This document shows, one piece after another, positions 1-6,585 of a DNA stretch of 13,959 nucleotides (position 1 is its first letter; every line of letters starts with the position of its first letter). Position numbers and translations under genes: made by a program. The DNA is taken from positions 1-13,959 of the forward strand of contig JANYHX010000248.1 in the NCBI GenBank assembly GCA_025362155.1. The letters are read 5' to 3'. Under the pieces are notes generated by a model. That model did not search any database. It saw only the letters and a list, made by a program, of their open reading frames with translations, and had not been told where the DNA came from. This DNA comes from Gallionella sp. (GTDB lineage Bacteria; Pseudomonadota; Gammaproteobacteria; Burkholderiales; Gallionellaceae).

Positions 1-1
1 A

Positions 2-46
2 GCCGCGCAGGATGCGTTGATTGAATGGTTGCAAACGGCTCACTAA
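2..46 (+). CDS. C-terminal tail of an upstream protein (partial, 14 codons)
   Basis: Reading from base 2 gives an open frame ending in AAQDALIEWLQTAH and a TAA stop at 44-46. The helix-like composition and the stop just before an AT-rich non-coding stretch suggest the end of a real gene whose body lies left of the window. Fourteen residues are too few to name a family. It could be a chance open frame, so confidence is low. Confidence 0.35.
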   Translation, partial: AAQDALIEWLQTAH

Positions 47-58
47 TTCTGTGTGTCA

Positions 59-79
59 ATTATTCAAACAATAATTTTT
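59..79 (+). terminator. Possible weak AT-rich terminator
   Basis: ATTATT (59-64) can pair with AATAAT (70-75) around a five-base loop, and a run of T follows (75-79). It sits 13 bases after the partial gene's stop codon, where a terminator would be expected. The stem is only six A-T pairs, so it would be weak. Confidence 0.25.
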
Positions 80-210
80 CCTGTTTTACCTATAGGTTTC
101 TATGTACGTTGCCGTACTGACTATCTTTACTTGCTGGAACATTATGGGTTCGCAAGCTTGGCTTTAACCCGCAATACTATTAACCAGGCTGCTTTAAGTT
201 AACCAATAAC

Positions 211-215
211 GGGAG
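211..215 (+). promoter_or_regulatory. Ribosome-binding site of the first barrel gene
   Basis: GGGAG lies six bases before the ATG at 222 and fixes that start. The 170 bases upstream contain small inverted repeats: GTACG/CGTAC at 104-108/113-117, the palindrome ACCTATAGGT at 88-97, and GGGTT/AACCC at 146-150/166-170. I see no confident promoter hexamers. Confidence 0.6.
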
Positions 216-221
216 TAAATT

Positions 222-779
222 ATGAAGAAAATTGCGATTGCTGTATTGTTATCCGCTGCTATGGCCCCTGCCATTGCTGATATGGGTGATATGGACAAGC
301 ATATGTATGTAGGTCTCAGGGCAGGCCCAGCCAATACTAATATAGATAATATAATATTCGGCAACAACACCAATAATGCCTCAGGTAACCCAACTGGATG
401 GGGAATATTTGTCGGCCATATTGTCAATCCTAATTTTTCCGTAGAAGCTGAGTATCTCAATCTGGGCGAAATTAAAAGTAACACCAATACCCAGAAATCC
501 ACTGGTTTTGATGTGGCATTACTAGGCGCTTATCCTTTCAATGATCAATTTTCCTTGTTCGGTAAGTTGGGTTATGCCATGATAACTGGTAAGCCCGGAG
601 GATCATGTACGGGTTGCACTGATGCAAAAGACAGGGGTCTCACCTATGGTTTTGGCGGTCAATTTAACGTCACCCCTATGGTAGGCATCCGTTTAGGCTG
701 GGATAAATATAGATTCAATGACAACGGAACAAACGGGCATGCCAATTTTTACTCAATTGGTGGTCTGGTCAAGTTCTAA
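222..779 (+). CDS. Outer-membrane beta-barrel protein (OmpA-like/porin-family barrel)
   Basis: The 185-residue product starts with a clear Sec signal peptide (KK, hydrophobic core, AIA cleavage site after residue 19), so the mature protein is about 166 residues. The rest alternates polar and hydrophobic residues in strand-length segments with Gly/Asn-rich loops (for example WGIFVGHIVNPNFSVEAEYL) and ends in a terminal Phe, the usual recognition signal for the BAM assembly machinery. Size and pattern fit an eight-stranded small barrel of the OMP_b-brl/OmpA-transmembrane type, without the periplasmic OmpA domain. Two cysteines, C129 and C132 (CTGC), sit in a putative surface loop and could form a small disulfide. 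The gene is AT-rich compared with metK/ahcY. It is monocistronic, bounded by a terminator at 801-827. The specific function (adhesin, small pore or structural) cannot be told from sequence. Confidence 0.8.
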   Translation: MKKIAIAVLLSAAMAPAIADMGDMDKHMYVGLRAGPANTNIDNIIFGNNTNNASGNPTGWGIFVGHIVNPNFSVEAEYLNLGEIKSNTNTQKSTGFDVALLGAYPFNDQFSLFGKLGYAMITGKPGGSCTGCTDAKDRGLTYGFGGQFNVTPMVGIRLGWDKYRFNDNGTNGHANFYSIGGLVKF

Positions 780-800
780 GTCATAAGCTATACGGAAACC

Positions 801-827
801 AAAAAGCCGGACTAGTCCGGCTTTTTT
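801..827 (+). terminator. Strong intrinsic terminator, probably bidirectional
   Basis: GCCGGA (806-811) pairs with TCCGGC (816-821) around loop CTAG. The stem is flanked by five A (801-805) and followed by six T (822-827), so the arms extend to 11 base pairs. It ends the first barrel gene 21 bases after its stop codon. Confidence 0.9.
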
Positions 828-881
828 ATTGGCACGCGGTACATTAAGTTCACAAAAATTTAAAGCCATGGAAAGTAAGTC

Positions 882-1709
882 GTGAGAAATATCGCCGTGC
901 TAATTGTTATCGGAGCGCTCTTTATCCCCACTATCACCCACGCTGAACTTTCGCCCTTGCAAACCCAGACTGGCAGTAATATTAGTTTGTCTTTGTCTTC
1001 TTACCAGTACCGAGAACCGGGGATTATGTCATTAAAGGGGAGCAAAATTGGGCTGGATATGATGGGCATCCAACAAATAGGGGAGAGAGGATTATTTATT
1101 CGTGGCGATTTGCGCTATGCCTTTGGCACAGTTGATTACAATAGTAATGGCTCAGGCAGCGCAACCGGGGAGCCTGATTGGTATATCGAAACCCGGGGTC
1201 TGGTAGGTAAAGACTGGGGGGTTAAAGGAATGGTGCTTTCGACTTATACGGGACTTGGCTACCGCTTCCTGTTTAATGATGGGCGGGGTATCACCAGCGC
1301 TGGAGGCCAATATTATTTTGGCTATCGCCGCGCAAGCAATTATTTTTATTTACCCATGGGAATTATCCATCGCTGTGCCCTCAATAACCATGCGAGGTTG
1401 GTTAATACACTCGAATATGACCATCTGCTGGCAGGCAGACAGATTTCCAGATTGTCTGATGGGGGACAAGGAGATTGGGATGCGACGAATACTCAAAGCA
1501 GAGGCTATGGCTTGAAGTTGAGTATCATGTACGAAAAAGGCAACTTAGCAATGGGACCCTATATGAGCTATTGGAACATCCGTCAATCTGACATTGTTCC
1601 TGCAATCAAAAATGGAAGCCAAGTGTATAAGAATGGCTTCCCAATGGGATGGGTCGAACCGAAAAACAATACCATCGAGTTCGGCTTTAAAATCAGTCAG
1701 CAATTCTGA
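882..1709 (+). CDS. Predicted outer-membrane beta-barrel protein, family not recognised
   Basis: The 275-residue product begins at GTG 882, chosen because GGAAAG (870-875) lies six bases upstream and a good signal peptide follows at once (hydrophobic residues 4-18, THA cleavage site after residue 21). The mature part is rich in Gly, Tyr, Ser and Asn with strand-like stretches such as LFIRGDLRYAFG, YTGLGYRFLF and GYGLKLSIMYEKG, and it ends in Gln-Gln-Phe, a typical C-terminal barrel signal. About 254 mature residues suggests roughly 10-12 strands. There is no OmpA peptidoglycan-binding domain and no porin-3-loop signature I can recognise. The gene stands alone between the 801-827 terminator and the convergent ubiD, 33 bases from that gene's stop. 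A five-codon frame (868-885) overlaps its start. Confident as a barrel; function unknown. Confidence 0.75.
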   Translation: MRNIAVLIVIGALFIPTITHAELSPLQTQTGSNISLSLSSYQYREPGIMSLKGSKIGLDMMGIQQIGERGLFIRGDLRYAFGTVDYNSNGSGSATGEPDWYIETRGLVGKDWGVKGMVLSTYTGLGYRFLFNDGRGITSAGGQYYFGYRRASNYFYLPMGIIHRCALNNHARLVNTLEYDHLLAGRQISRLSDGGQGDWDATNTQSRGYGLKLSIMYEKGNLAMGPYMSYWNIRQSDIVPAIKNGSQVYKNGFPMGWVEPKNNTIEFGFKISQQF

Positions 1710-1742
1710 ACTCCTATCTTCCTTCACCATCGCGAAGGATGG

Positions 1743-3248
1743 CTATAACCCCAACTCATTCCACATCATATCTATTTTGGTCTTCACTGCCCCATCCATC
1801 ACGATAGGAGTGCCCCATACACGCTGCGTTTCGCCCGGCCACTTGTTGGTGGCATCCAGCCCCATCTTGCCGCCCAGTCCCGACACCGGGCTGGCAAAAT
1901 CAAGGTAATCTATCGGCGTGTTATCCACCAGCAGGGTGTCGCGCACCGGATCGACGCGCGTGGTGATTGCCCAGATCACTTCTTTCCAGTCACGGATGTT
2001 TATGTCGTCGTCCACCACGATGATGAACTTGGTGTACATGAACTGGCGCAGATAAGACCAAATGCCGAACATCACGCGCTTGGCGTGCCCGGCATACTGC
2101 TTTTTGATACTCACCACCGCCATACGGTACGAACAGCCTTCCGGTGGCAAATAGAAATCCATGATCTCTGGAAATTGTTTTTGCAGCAGCGGCACGAACA
2201 CTTCGTTCAGCGCCACGCCCAGCACTGATGGTTCATCGGGCGGCTTGCCGGTATAGGTAGTGTGATAGATCGGGTTAGAGCGCATGGTGATGCGCTCTAT
2301 GGTGAATACGGGAAAATTATCCTGCTCGTTGTAGTAGCCGGTGTGGTCGCCATACGGCCCTTCAAGGGCCGTTTCGTACCCGCCACCTTCCAATGCCATT
2401 TCATCGGGATGAATTACGCCTTCCAAAACGATCTCGGCACTGGCCGGTACTTGCAAATCGCTGCCCAGACATTTCACCAATTCGGTCTTGTTGCCGCGCA
2501 ATAATCCGGCGAACTGATATTCAGAAAGACTATCTGGGACGGGCGTGACCGCGCCAAGTATTGTGGCAGGGTCGGCACCAATGACTACCGCAATAGGAAA
2601 TGATTTGCCGGGATGTGCCTTGCGCCAGTCCTGAAAATCCAAGGCGCCGCCGCGATGTGCCAGCCAGCGCATGATGACTTTATTTGGCGCGATCACCTGC
2701 TGGCGATAAATGCCGAGATTCTGGCGCGGCTTGTTTGGTCCGCGCGTGACCACCAGTCCCCAGGTAATCAGCGGTGCGACATCGCCGGGCCAGCAGGTCT
2801 GTATCGGCAACCTATTCAGATCCACTGCGGTACCTTCCCACACGATTTCTTGGCAAGGCGCACTGGATAATACTTTGGGCGCCATATTCAACACCTGCTT
2901 TAATACCGGCCATTTTTCCCAGGCATCCTTCAATCCCTTGGGCGGTTCGGGCTCCTTGAGATAAGCCAGCAGCTTGCCCACCTCGCGCAACGCAGCAGTA
3001 GATTCTTCACCCATACCCAAGGCCACGCGGCGCGGCGTGCCGAACAAATTTGCCAGGACGGGAATTTTGTTTGGGGGCATGTTGTGCCAGACTGGATTTT
3101 CGAACAGGATCGCCGGACCTTGCGCGCGCAATACTCGGTCACAGATTTCGGTCATTTCCAGATACGGTGAAACCGTTGCGGTGACGCGCTTGAGCTCGCC
3201 GAGTTTTTCCAGTTGTGCGATGAAATCGCGCAGGTCTTTATATTTCAT
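1743..3248 (-). CDS. ubiD: UbiD, 4-hydroxy-3-polyprenylbenzoate decarboxylase
   Basis: UbiD removes the carboxyl group from 4-hydroxy-3-polyprenylbenzoate in ubiquinone biosynthesis, using prenylated FMN made by UbiX. The 501-residue length matches the family (E. coli about 497). The start [22 protein letters not shown] is the standard UbiD N-terminus. The family's core motif [11 protein letters not shown] is present at residues 296-306, containing the acidic pair (E296, D301) that corresponds to the catalytic Glu/acid residues of UbiD/Fdc enzymes. Other recognisable blocks are [22 protein letters not shown], and the C-terminal DVNIRDWK-like segment [15 protein letters not shown]. The SD is GGAGG, five bases before ATG, and lies in a CCTCCC repeat tract (see 3254-3291). 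No ubiX is in the window. It lies downstream of two lipid A acyltransferase genes on the same strand and may be co-transcribed with them. Confidence 0.96.
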   Translation of the reverse strand: MKYKDLRDFIAQLEKLGELKRVTATVSPYLEMTEICDRVLRAQGPAILFENPVWHNMPPNKIPVLANLFGTPRRVALGMGEESTAALREVGKLLAYLKEPEPPKGLKDAWEKWPVLKQVLNMAPKVLSSAPCQEIVWEGTAVDLNRLPIQTCWPGDVAPLITWGLVVTRGPNKPRQNLGIYRQQVIAPNKVIMRWLAHRGGALDFQDWRKAHPGKSFPIAVVIGADPATILGAVTPVPDSLSEYQFAGLLRGNKTELVKCLGSDLQVPASAEIVLEGVIHPDEMALEGGGYETALEGPYGDHTGYYNEQDNFPVFTIERITMRSNPIYHTTYTGKPPDEPSVLGVALNEVFVPLLQKQFPEIMDFYLPPEGCSYRMAVVSIKKQYAGHAKRVMFGIWSYLRQFMYTKFIIVVDDDINIRDWKEVIWAITTRVDPVRDTLLVDNTPIDYLDFASPVSGLGGKMGLDATNKWPGETQRVWGTPIVMDGAVKTKIDMMWNELGL

Positions 3249-3253
3249 AGTTT

Positions 3254-3291
3254 CCTCCCAACCCCTCCCAGCCTCCCCTTCTCAAGGGAGG
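3254..3291. repeat. CCTCCC repeat tract, resembling an interspersed repeat
   Basis: Three CCTCCC copies start at 3254, 3264 and 3272, followed by the inverse GGGAGG at 3286-3291. The last pair can form a stem (CCTCC 3272-3276 with GGAGG 3287-3291, plus inner pairs). From memory, similar CCTCCC/GGGAGG palindromes are dispersed in several betaproteobacterial genomes; I cannot confirm copy number here. On the minus strand the first copy reads GGGAGG and serves as the ubiD ribosome-binding site. Confidence 0.5.
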
Positions 3292-3326
3292 AGTGGTGCT
3301 TCCCCCTGATGAAACTACTAGCCATT

Positions 3327-3359
3327 CGACTTGGCTATCAAAAAACGATAGCCAAGTCG
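3327..3359 (-). promoter_or_regulatory. 13-bp perfect hairpin in the leader of ubiD
   Basis: CGACTTGGCTATC (3327-3339) is the exact inverse complement of GATAGCCAAGTCG (3347-3359), with a seven-base A-rich loop (T-rich in the minus-strand RNA). A third partial copy, TAGCCA at 3319-3324, can pair with TGGCTA (3332-3337) instead, giving two exclusive structures. No T run follows the stem on either strand, so it is not a classic terminator. It may be an RNA-processing or attenuation structure between the acyltransferase gene and ubiD, or a dispersed palindromic repeat. Confidence 0.55.
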
Positions 3360-3387
3360 CCAGTTATGATAAGGGGATTGAGGGAGT

Positions 3388-4257
3388 TTAATAAAATTTC
3401 GCTTCGCCTTCCGGCCTTGTCTTGAATCGCTTGTGTAACCAGAAATATTGTTCCGGCATTTCACGCGCCCGGTCTTCGATAAATTCGTTCACGCGGCGCG
3501 TGTCGGCGATGTCATCTCCGCTTGGATAATTCTCCCACACCGGATAGAAGGTCAGCACATATCCTGCTGCTCCTGGCAGTAAACGCGTGATGCATGGCAG
3601 AACCTTCGCGCCAGTCATCTGCGCGATACGGGGCACCGAGGTCATGGTCGCGGCAGGCACACCAAAAAAAGGAATGAACGCACCATCCTTGACACCCTGA
3701 TCCTGGTCCGGCGGATAGATGAATGGCATACCTGCACGCAGACCCTTAAGAATGGGACGCAGGCCCTGCTGTCGCGAATAGAGGCGTTGCCTGCCGAAGC
3801 GTATGCGCATCTTCAGCAGCAATTCGGTCAAGTAGCGATTTTTCTGGTTCGCATACATGCATACCGTATCAATATGCTGCGATATCCACGATCCTCCGAC
3901 ATCCATCCCGACAAAGTGTGGCGTGAGCAGGATGGCGGGCTTGCCTTTCACCGCCTCAAAATTTTCCATGCCCTCAATACGAATCAGGCTGCGGATACGC
4001 ACCGCGCTCGACCACCACAGGATGCTACGTTCGATGAGGCCGCGAGCAAACATCTTGAAATGGTCGCGCACCAAGCGAGCGCGCTGAACATCATTGAGGT
4101 CAGGAAAACACAATCGCAGATTGATGGTTGCCACACGCCGCCGCTCCGCAGCCACTGTATAGAGCAGCAAGCCTAATGCATTACCAATCCACACCAGCAC
4201 GCGGAACGGCAGAAAGTGCATCAGCCATAACAGGAACACTCCTGACCGCACTAGCAT
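3388..4257 (-). CDS. Lipid A biosynthesis acyltransferase, LpxL/HtrB family (HX4D copy)
   Basis: Members of this family move a secondary acyl chain (lauroyl or myristoyl) onto Kdo-lipid A at the inner face of the inner membrane. The 289-residue product has the family layout: an N-terminal hydrophobic anchor (residues 5-35), the catalytic HX4D motif in TPHFVGMD (H114, D119), a DQDQGVKDGAFIPFFG substrate segment, a TMTSVPRIAQMTGA helix and the C-terminal FWLHKRFKTRP block. Its ATG (4255-4257) lies inside the 3' end of the upstream paralogue, overlapping by seven bases, so the two are translated from one message. The sequence does not say whether this copy is LpxL-like (first acyl) or LpxM-like (second), so no symbol is assigned. 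Confidence 0.92.
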   Translation of the reverse strand: MLVRSGVFLLWLMHFLPFRVLVWIGNALGLLLYTVAAERRRVATINLRLCFPDLNDVQRARLVRDHFKMFARGLIERSILWWSSAVRIRSLIRIEGMENFEAVKGKPAILLTPHFVGMDVGGSWISQHIDTVCMYANQKNRYLTELLLKMRIRFGRQRLYSRQQGLRPILKGLRAGMPFIYPPDQDQGVKDGAFIPFFGVPAATMTSVPRIAQMTGAKVLPCITRLLPGAAGYVLTFYPVWENYPSGDDIADTRRVNEFIEDRAREMPEQYFWLHKRFKTRPEGEAKFY

Positions 4258-5132
4258 GCCTGCTCCCTAGCTGCAGGCGGCTGCACACCGCACGGAATTT
4301 TATAGCGGTTATAACTCCACAGGTACTGCGCGGGAGAAATCGCGATCACACGTTCCAGGGCTTGATTGATTTGCAGCGGAACAGATTTGGAAAAATCCAA
4401 AGGTAGCGGCTCAACACGCAGCTTGTAACCTTCTCCACGAGGGAGCCGTTCGGCATAGACCAGCAGCACTGCGGCGCCACTACTCTCAGCCAGACGTCCA
4501 CTCAGTGTCATGGTGTAAGCGGGACGTGCAAAGAAATCCACCCATTCACCTTCGCCCTGGCTGGGTACTTGATCGGGCAATAATCCAATCGCCTCGCCTC
4601 GCTTGAGCGCTTTGTAAAGTGCGCGCACACCGCTGACATCGGCCGTTGCCAGGCGTACCAGCCCGCGTTCACGACCATTGCGCATCACTGTTTCGAGCCA
4701 GCCTTGCTTGGGGGAGCGATATAGACACGTCACCGGCAGATGCTGCCCTACATATAAGCTGGTTATTTCAAAACAACCCCAGTGTGGCGTGAAGAAAACA
4801 ATGCCTTTGCCAGAGTTCCGCGCAGCTTCGATATACTTCCAGCCCTCGCAGCTTTGTACTTTAGCGGAGATTTGTTCCAGCGGTCTGCTCCATAACCATG
4901 GCAACTCGATGATGCTCTTGCCAGCCTCGGCAATGGTCTGGGTGAGCAGAGTGGCATAGTGGTTTTCATTCGCTGCCAGATGGGAATGGCGCAAGTTTTC
5001 GCGGGTGCGTGCCGCGTAGGGCTTGGAGAGAACAAAAATAATGCGCCCGAGCAGCGCGCCCAAGCCGTGCAGCCAACTGAGTGGCAGACTCGCCAGCAGG
5101 CGAAAGATCATTTTGAAGAAAAAAGAGGTCAT
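4251..5132 (-). CDS. Lipid A biosynthesis acyltransferase, LpxL/HtrB family (HX4E copy)
   Basis: A 293-residue LpxL/LpxM-type acyltransferase, first gene of the minus-strand block. It has a hydrophobic N-terminal anchor (MIFRLLASLPLSWLHGLGALLGRIIFVLS), the catalytic motif as HX4E in TPHWGCFEI (H117, E122), the GLLPDQVP and DFFARPAYTMT substrate segments, and the closing LWSYNRYKIP block. The acidic residue is Glu here and Asp in the neighbouring copy; both occur in the family. The ATG at 5132 has no clear Shine-Dalgarno; an alternative ATG at codon 8 has none either, so the longer form is kept. It is divergent from metK with only 67 bases between the start codons. Two adjacent paralogues would supply the two secondary acyl chains of hexa-acyl lipid A (inference). 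Confidence 0.92.
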   Translation of the reverse strand: MTSFFFKMIFRLLASLPLSWLHGLGALLGRIIFVLSKPYAARTRENLRHSHLAANENHYATLLTQTIAEAGKSIIELPWLWSRPLEQISAKVQSCEGWKYIEAARNSGKGIVFFTPHWGCFEITSLYVGQHLPVTCLYRSPKQGWLETVMRNGRERGLVRLATADVSGVRALYKALKRGEAIGLLPDQVPSQGEGEWVDFFARPAYTMTLSGRLAESSGAAVLLVYAERLPRGEGYKLRVEPLPLDFSKSVPLQINQALERVIAISPAQYLWSYNRYKIPCGVQPPAAREQAC

Positions 5133-5152
5133 CGGCGGTCAGGCGGACTATT

Positions 5153-5161
5153 TGATACAAT
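5153..5161 (+). promoter_or_regulatory. Candidate extended -10 promoter for metK
   Basis: TGATACAAT gives an extended -10 (TGn then TACAAT at 5156-5161) 38 bases before the metK ATG. No good -35 is visible, as is usual for extended -10 promoters. The same bases read on the minus strand (ATTGTATCAAAT) are also -10-like and could serve the divergent acyltransferase gene. Inference only. Confidence 0.4.
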
Positions 5162-5199
5162 GCGCGCCTTAAATTTTTTATTTGATTAAGCAGAGAACC

Positions 5200-6363
<1,164 letters not shown>

Positions 6364-6394
6364 TTTCAACATGTTGGGTAAGTCAGGCATAGCT

Positions 6395-6454
6395 GTAACC
6401 CACCAAACCAAGTGTTAAATTGAATGGTGGGTTACGCGCTACGCTAACCCCACC
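6395..6454. repeat. Palindromic intergenic repeat (REP/MITE-like) between metK and ahcY
   Basis: GTAACCCACCA (6395-6405) is the exact inverse complement of TGGTGGGTTAC (6425-6435), an 11-bp stem with a 19-base loop. The right arm can instead pair with TAACCCCACC (6445-6454) to form a shorter hairpin, with one extra C. The GGTGGGTTACGC...GCTAACCC pattern resembles, from memory, a small palindromic element scattered through many proteobacterial genomes. It lacks a T run and has no coding capacity. It lies 31 bases after the metK stop and 19 bases before the riboswitch. Confidence 0.6.
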
Positions 6455-6470
6455 CTGTATGGACTTATCC

Positions 6471-6535
6471 ACCCTCCGAGGGGTGCTGCAACGGGCTAGT
6501 TAGCATTTCCCCGTCAGGCTCGGAGCAAGTGGCAC
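6471..6535 (+). ncRNA. S-adenosylhomocysteine (SAH) riboswitch aptamer
   Basis: The conserved core CCTCCGAGG...GCTGCAACGG...CAGGCTCGGAG of the SAH riboswitch is visible directly. P1: CTCCGAG (6474-6480) pairs perfectly with CTCGGAG (6519-6525). P2: ACGGG (6491-6495) pairs with CCCGT (6510-6514). The H-type pseudoknot/P4 closes with GTGC (6483-6486) and TGC (6487-6489) pairing with GCAC (6532-6535) and GCA (6525-6527). It lies immediately upstream of ahcY, the usual target: the RNA senses SAH, product of SAM-dependent methylation, and characterised members turn on ahcY when SAH builds up. Known members discriminate strongly against SAM. The following ~50 bases form the expression platform and include the ahcY ribosome-binding site. 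Confidence 0.93.
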
Positions 6536-6550
6536 ACGTTTTAACCGCAC

Positions 6551-6578
6551 CCATTCATTAACTTTTAGATGAATGGAG
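6551..6578 (+). promoter_or_regulatory. Hairpin abutting the ahcY ribosome-binding site (expression platform)
   Basis: CCATTCAT (6551-6558) pairs perfectly with ATGAATGG (6569-6576) around a 10-base loop. The last two bases overlap the Shine-Dalgarno GGAG (6575-6578), which is seven bases from the ATG at 6586. The left edge of the stem (GCACCC, 6547-6552) can instead pair with GGGTGC (6481-6486) inside the aptamer, and GGAG can pair with CTCC of P1 (6474-6477). These exclusive pairings make this the likely switching segment. Confidence 0.6.
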
Positions 6579-6585
6579 CTTGGTC

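Noticed and set aside
1720..1739. Small stem TCCTTC/GAAGGA between the second barrel gene and ubiD as a terminator
   Set aside because: Only six base pairs and no T run on either side; convergent genes may still end here by another route.
3327..3359. 13-bp hairpin as an intrinsic terminator
   Set aside because: No T run follows on either strand; the T-rich stretch is in the loop of the minus-strand RNA.
5182..5199. TTG start for metK six codons upstream
   Set aside because: Adds IKQRT-type residues absent from the MetK family; [18 protein letters not shown] is the standard N-terminus.
6367..6376. Palindrome CAACATGTTG just after metK as an operator
   Set aside because: A 10-base palindrome occurs by chance, it overlaps the end of metK's context, and I recognise no regulator site there.
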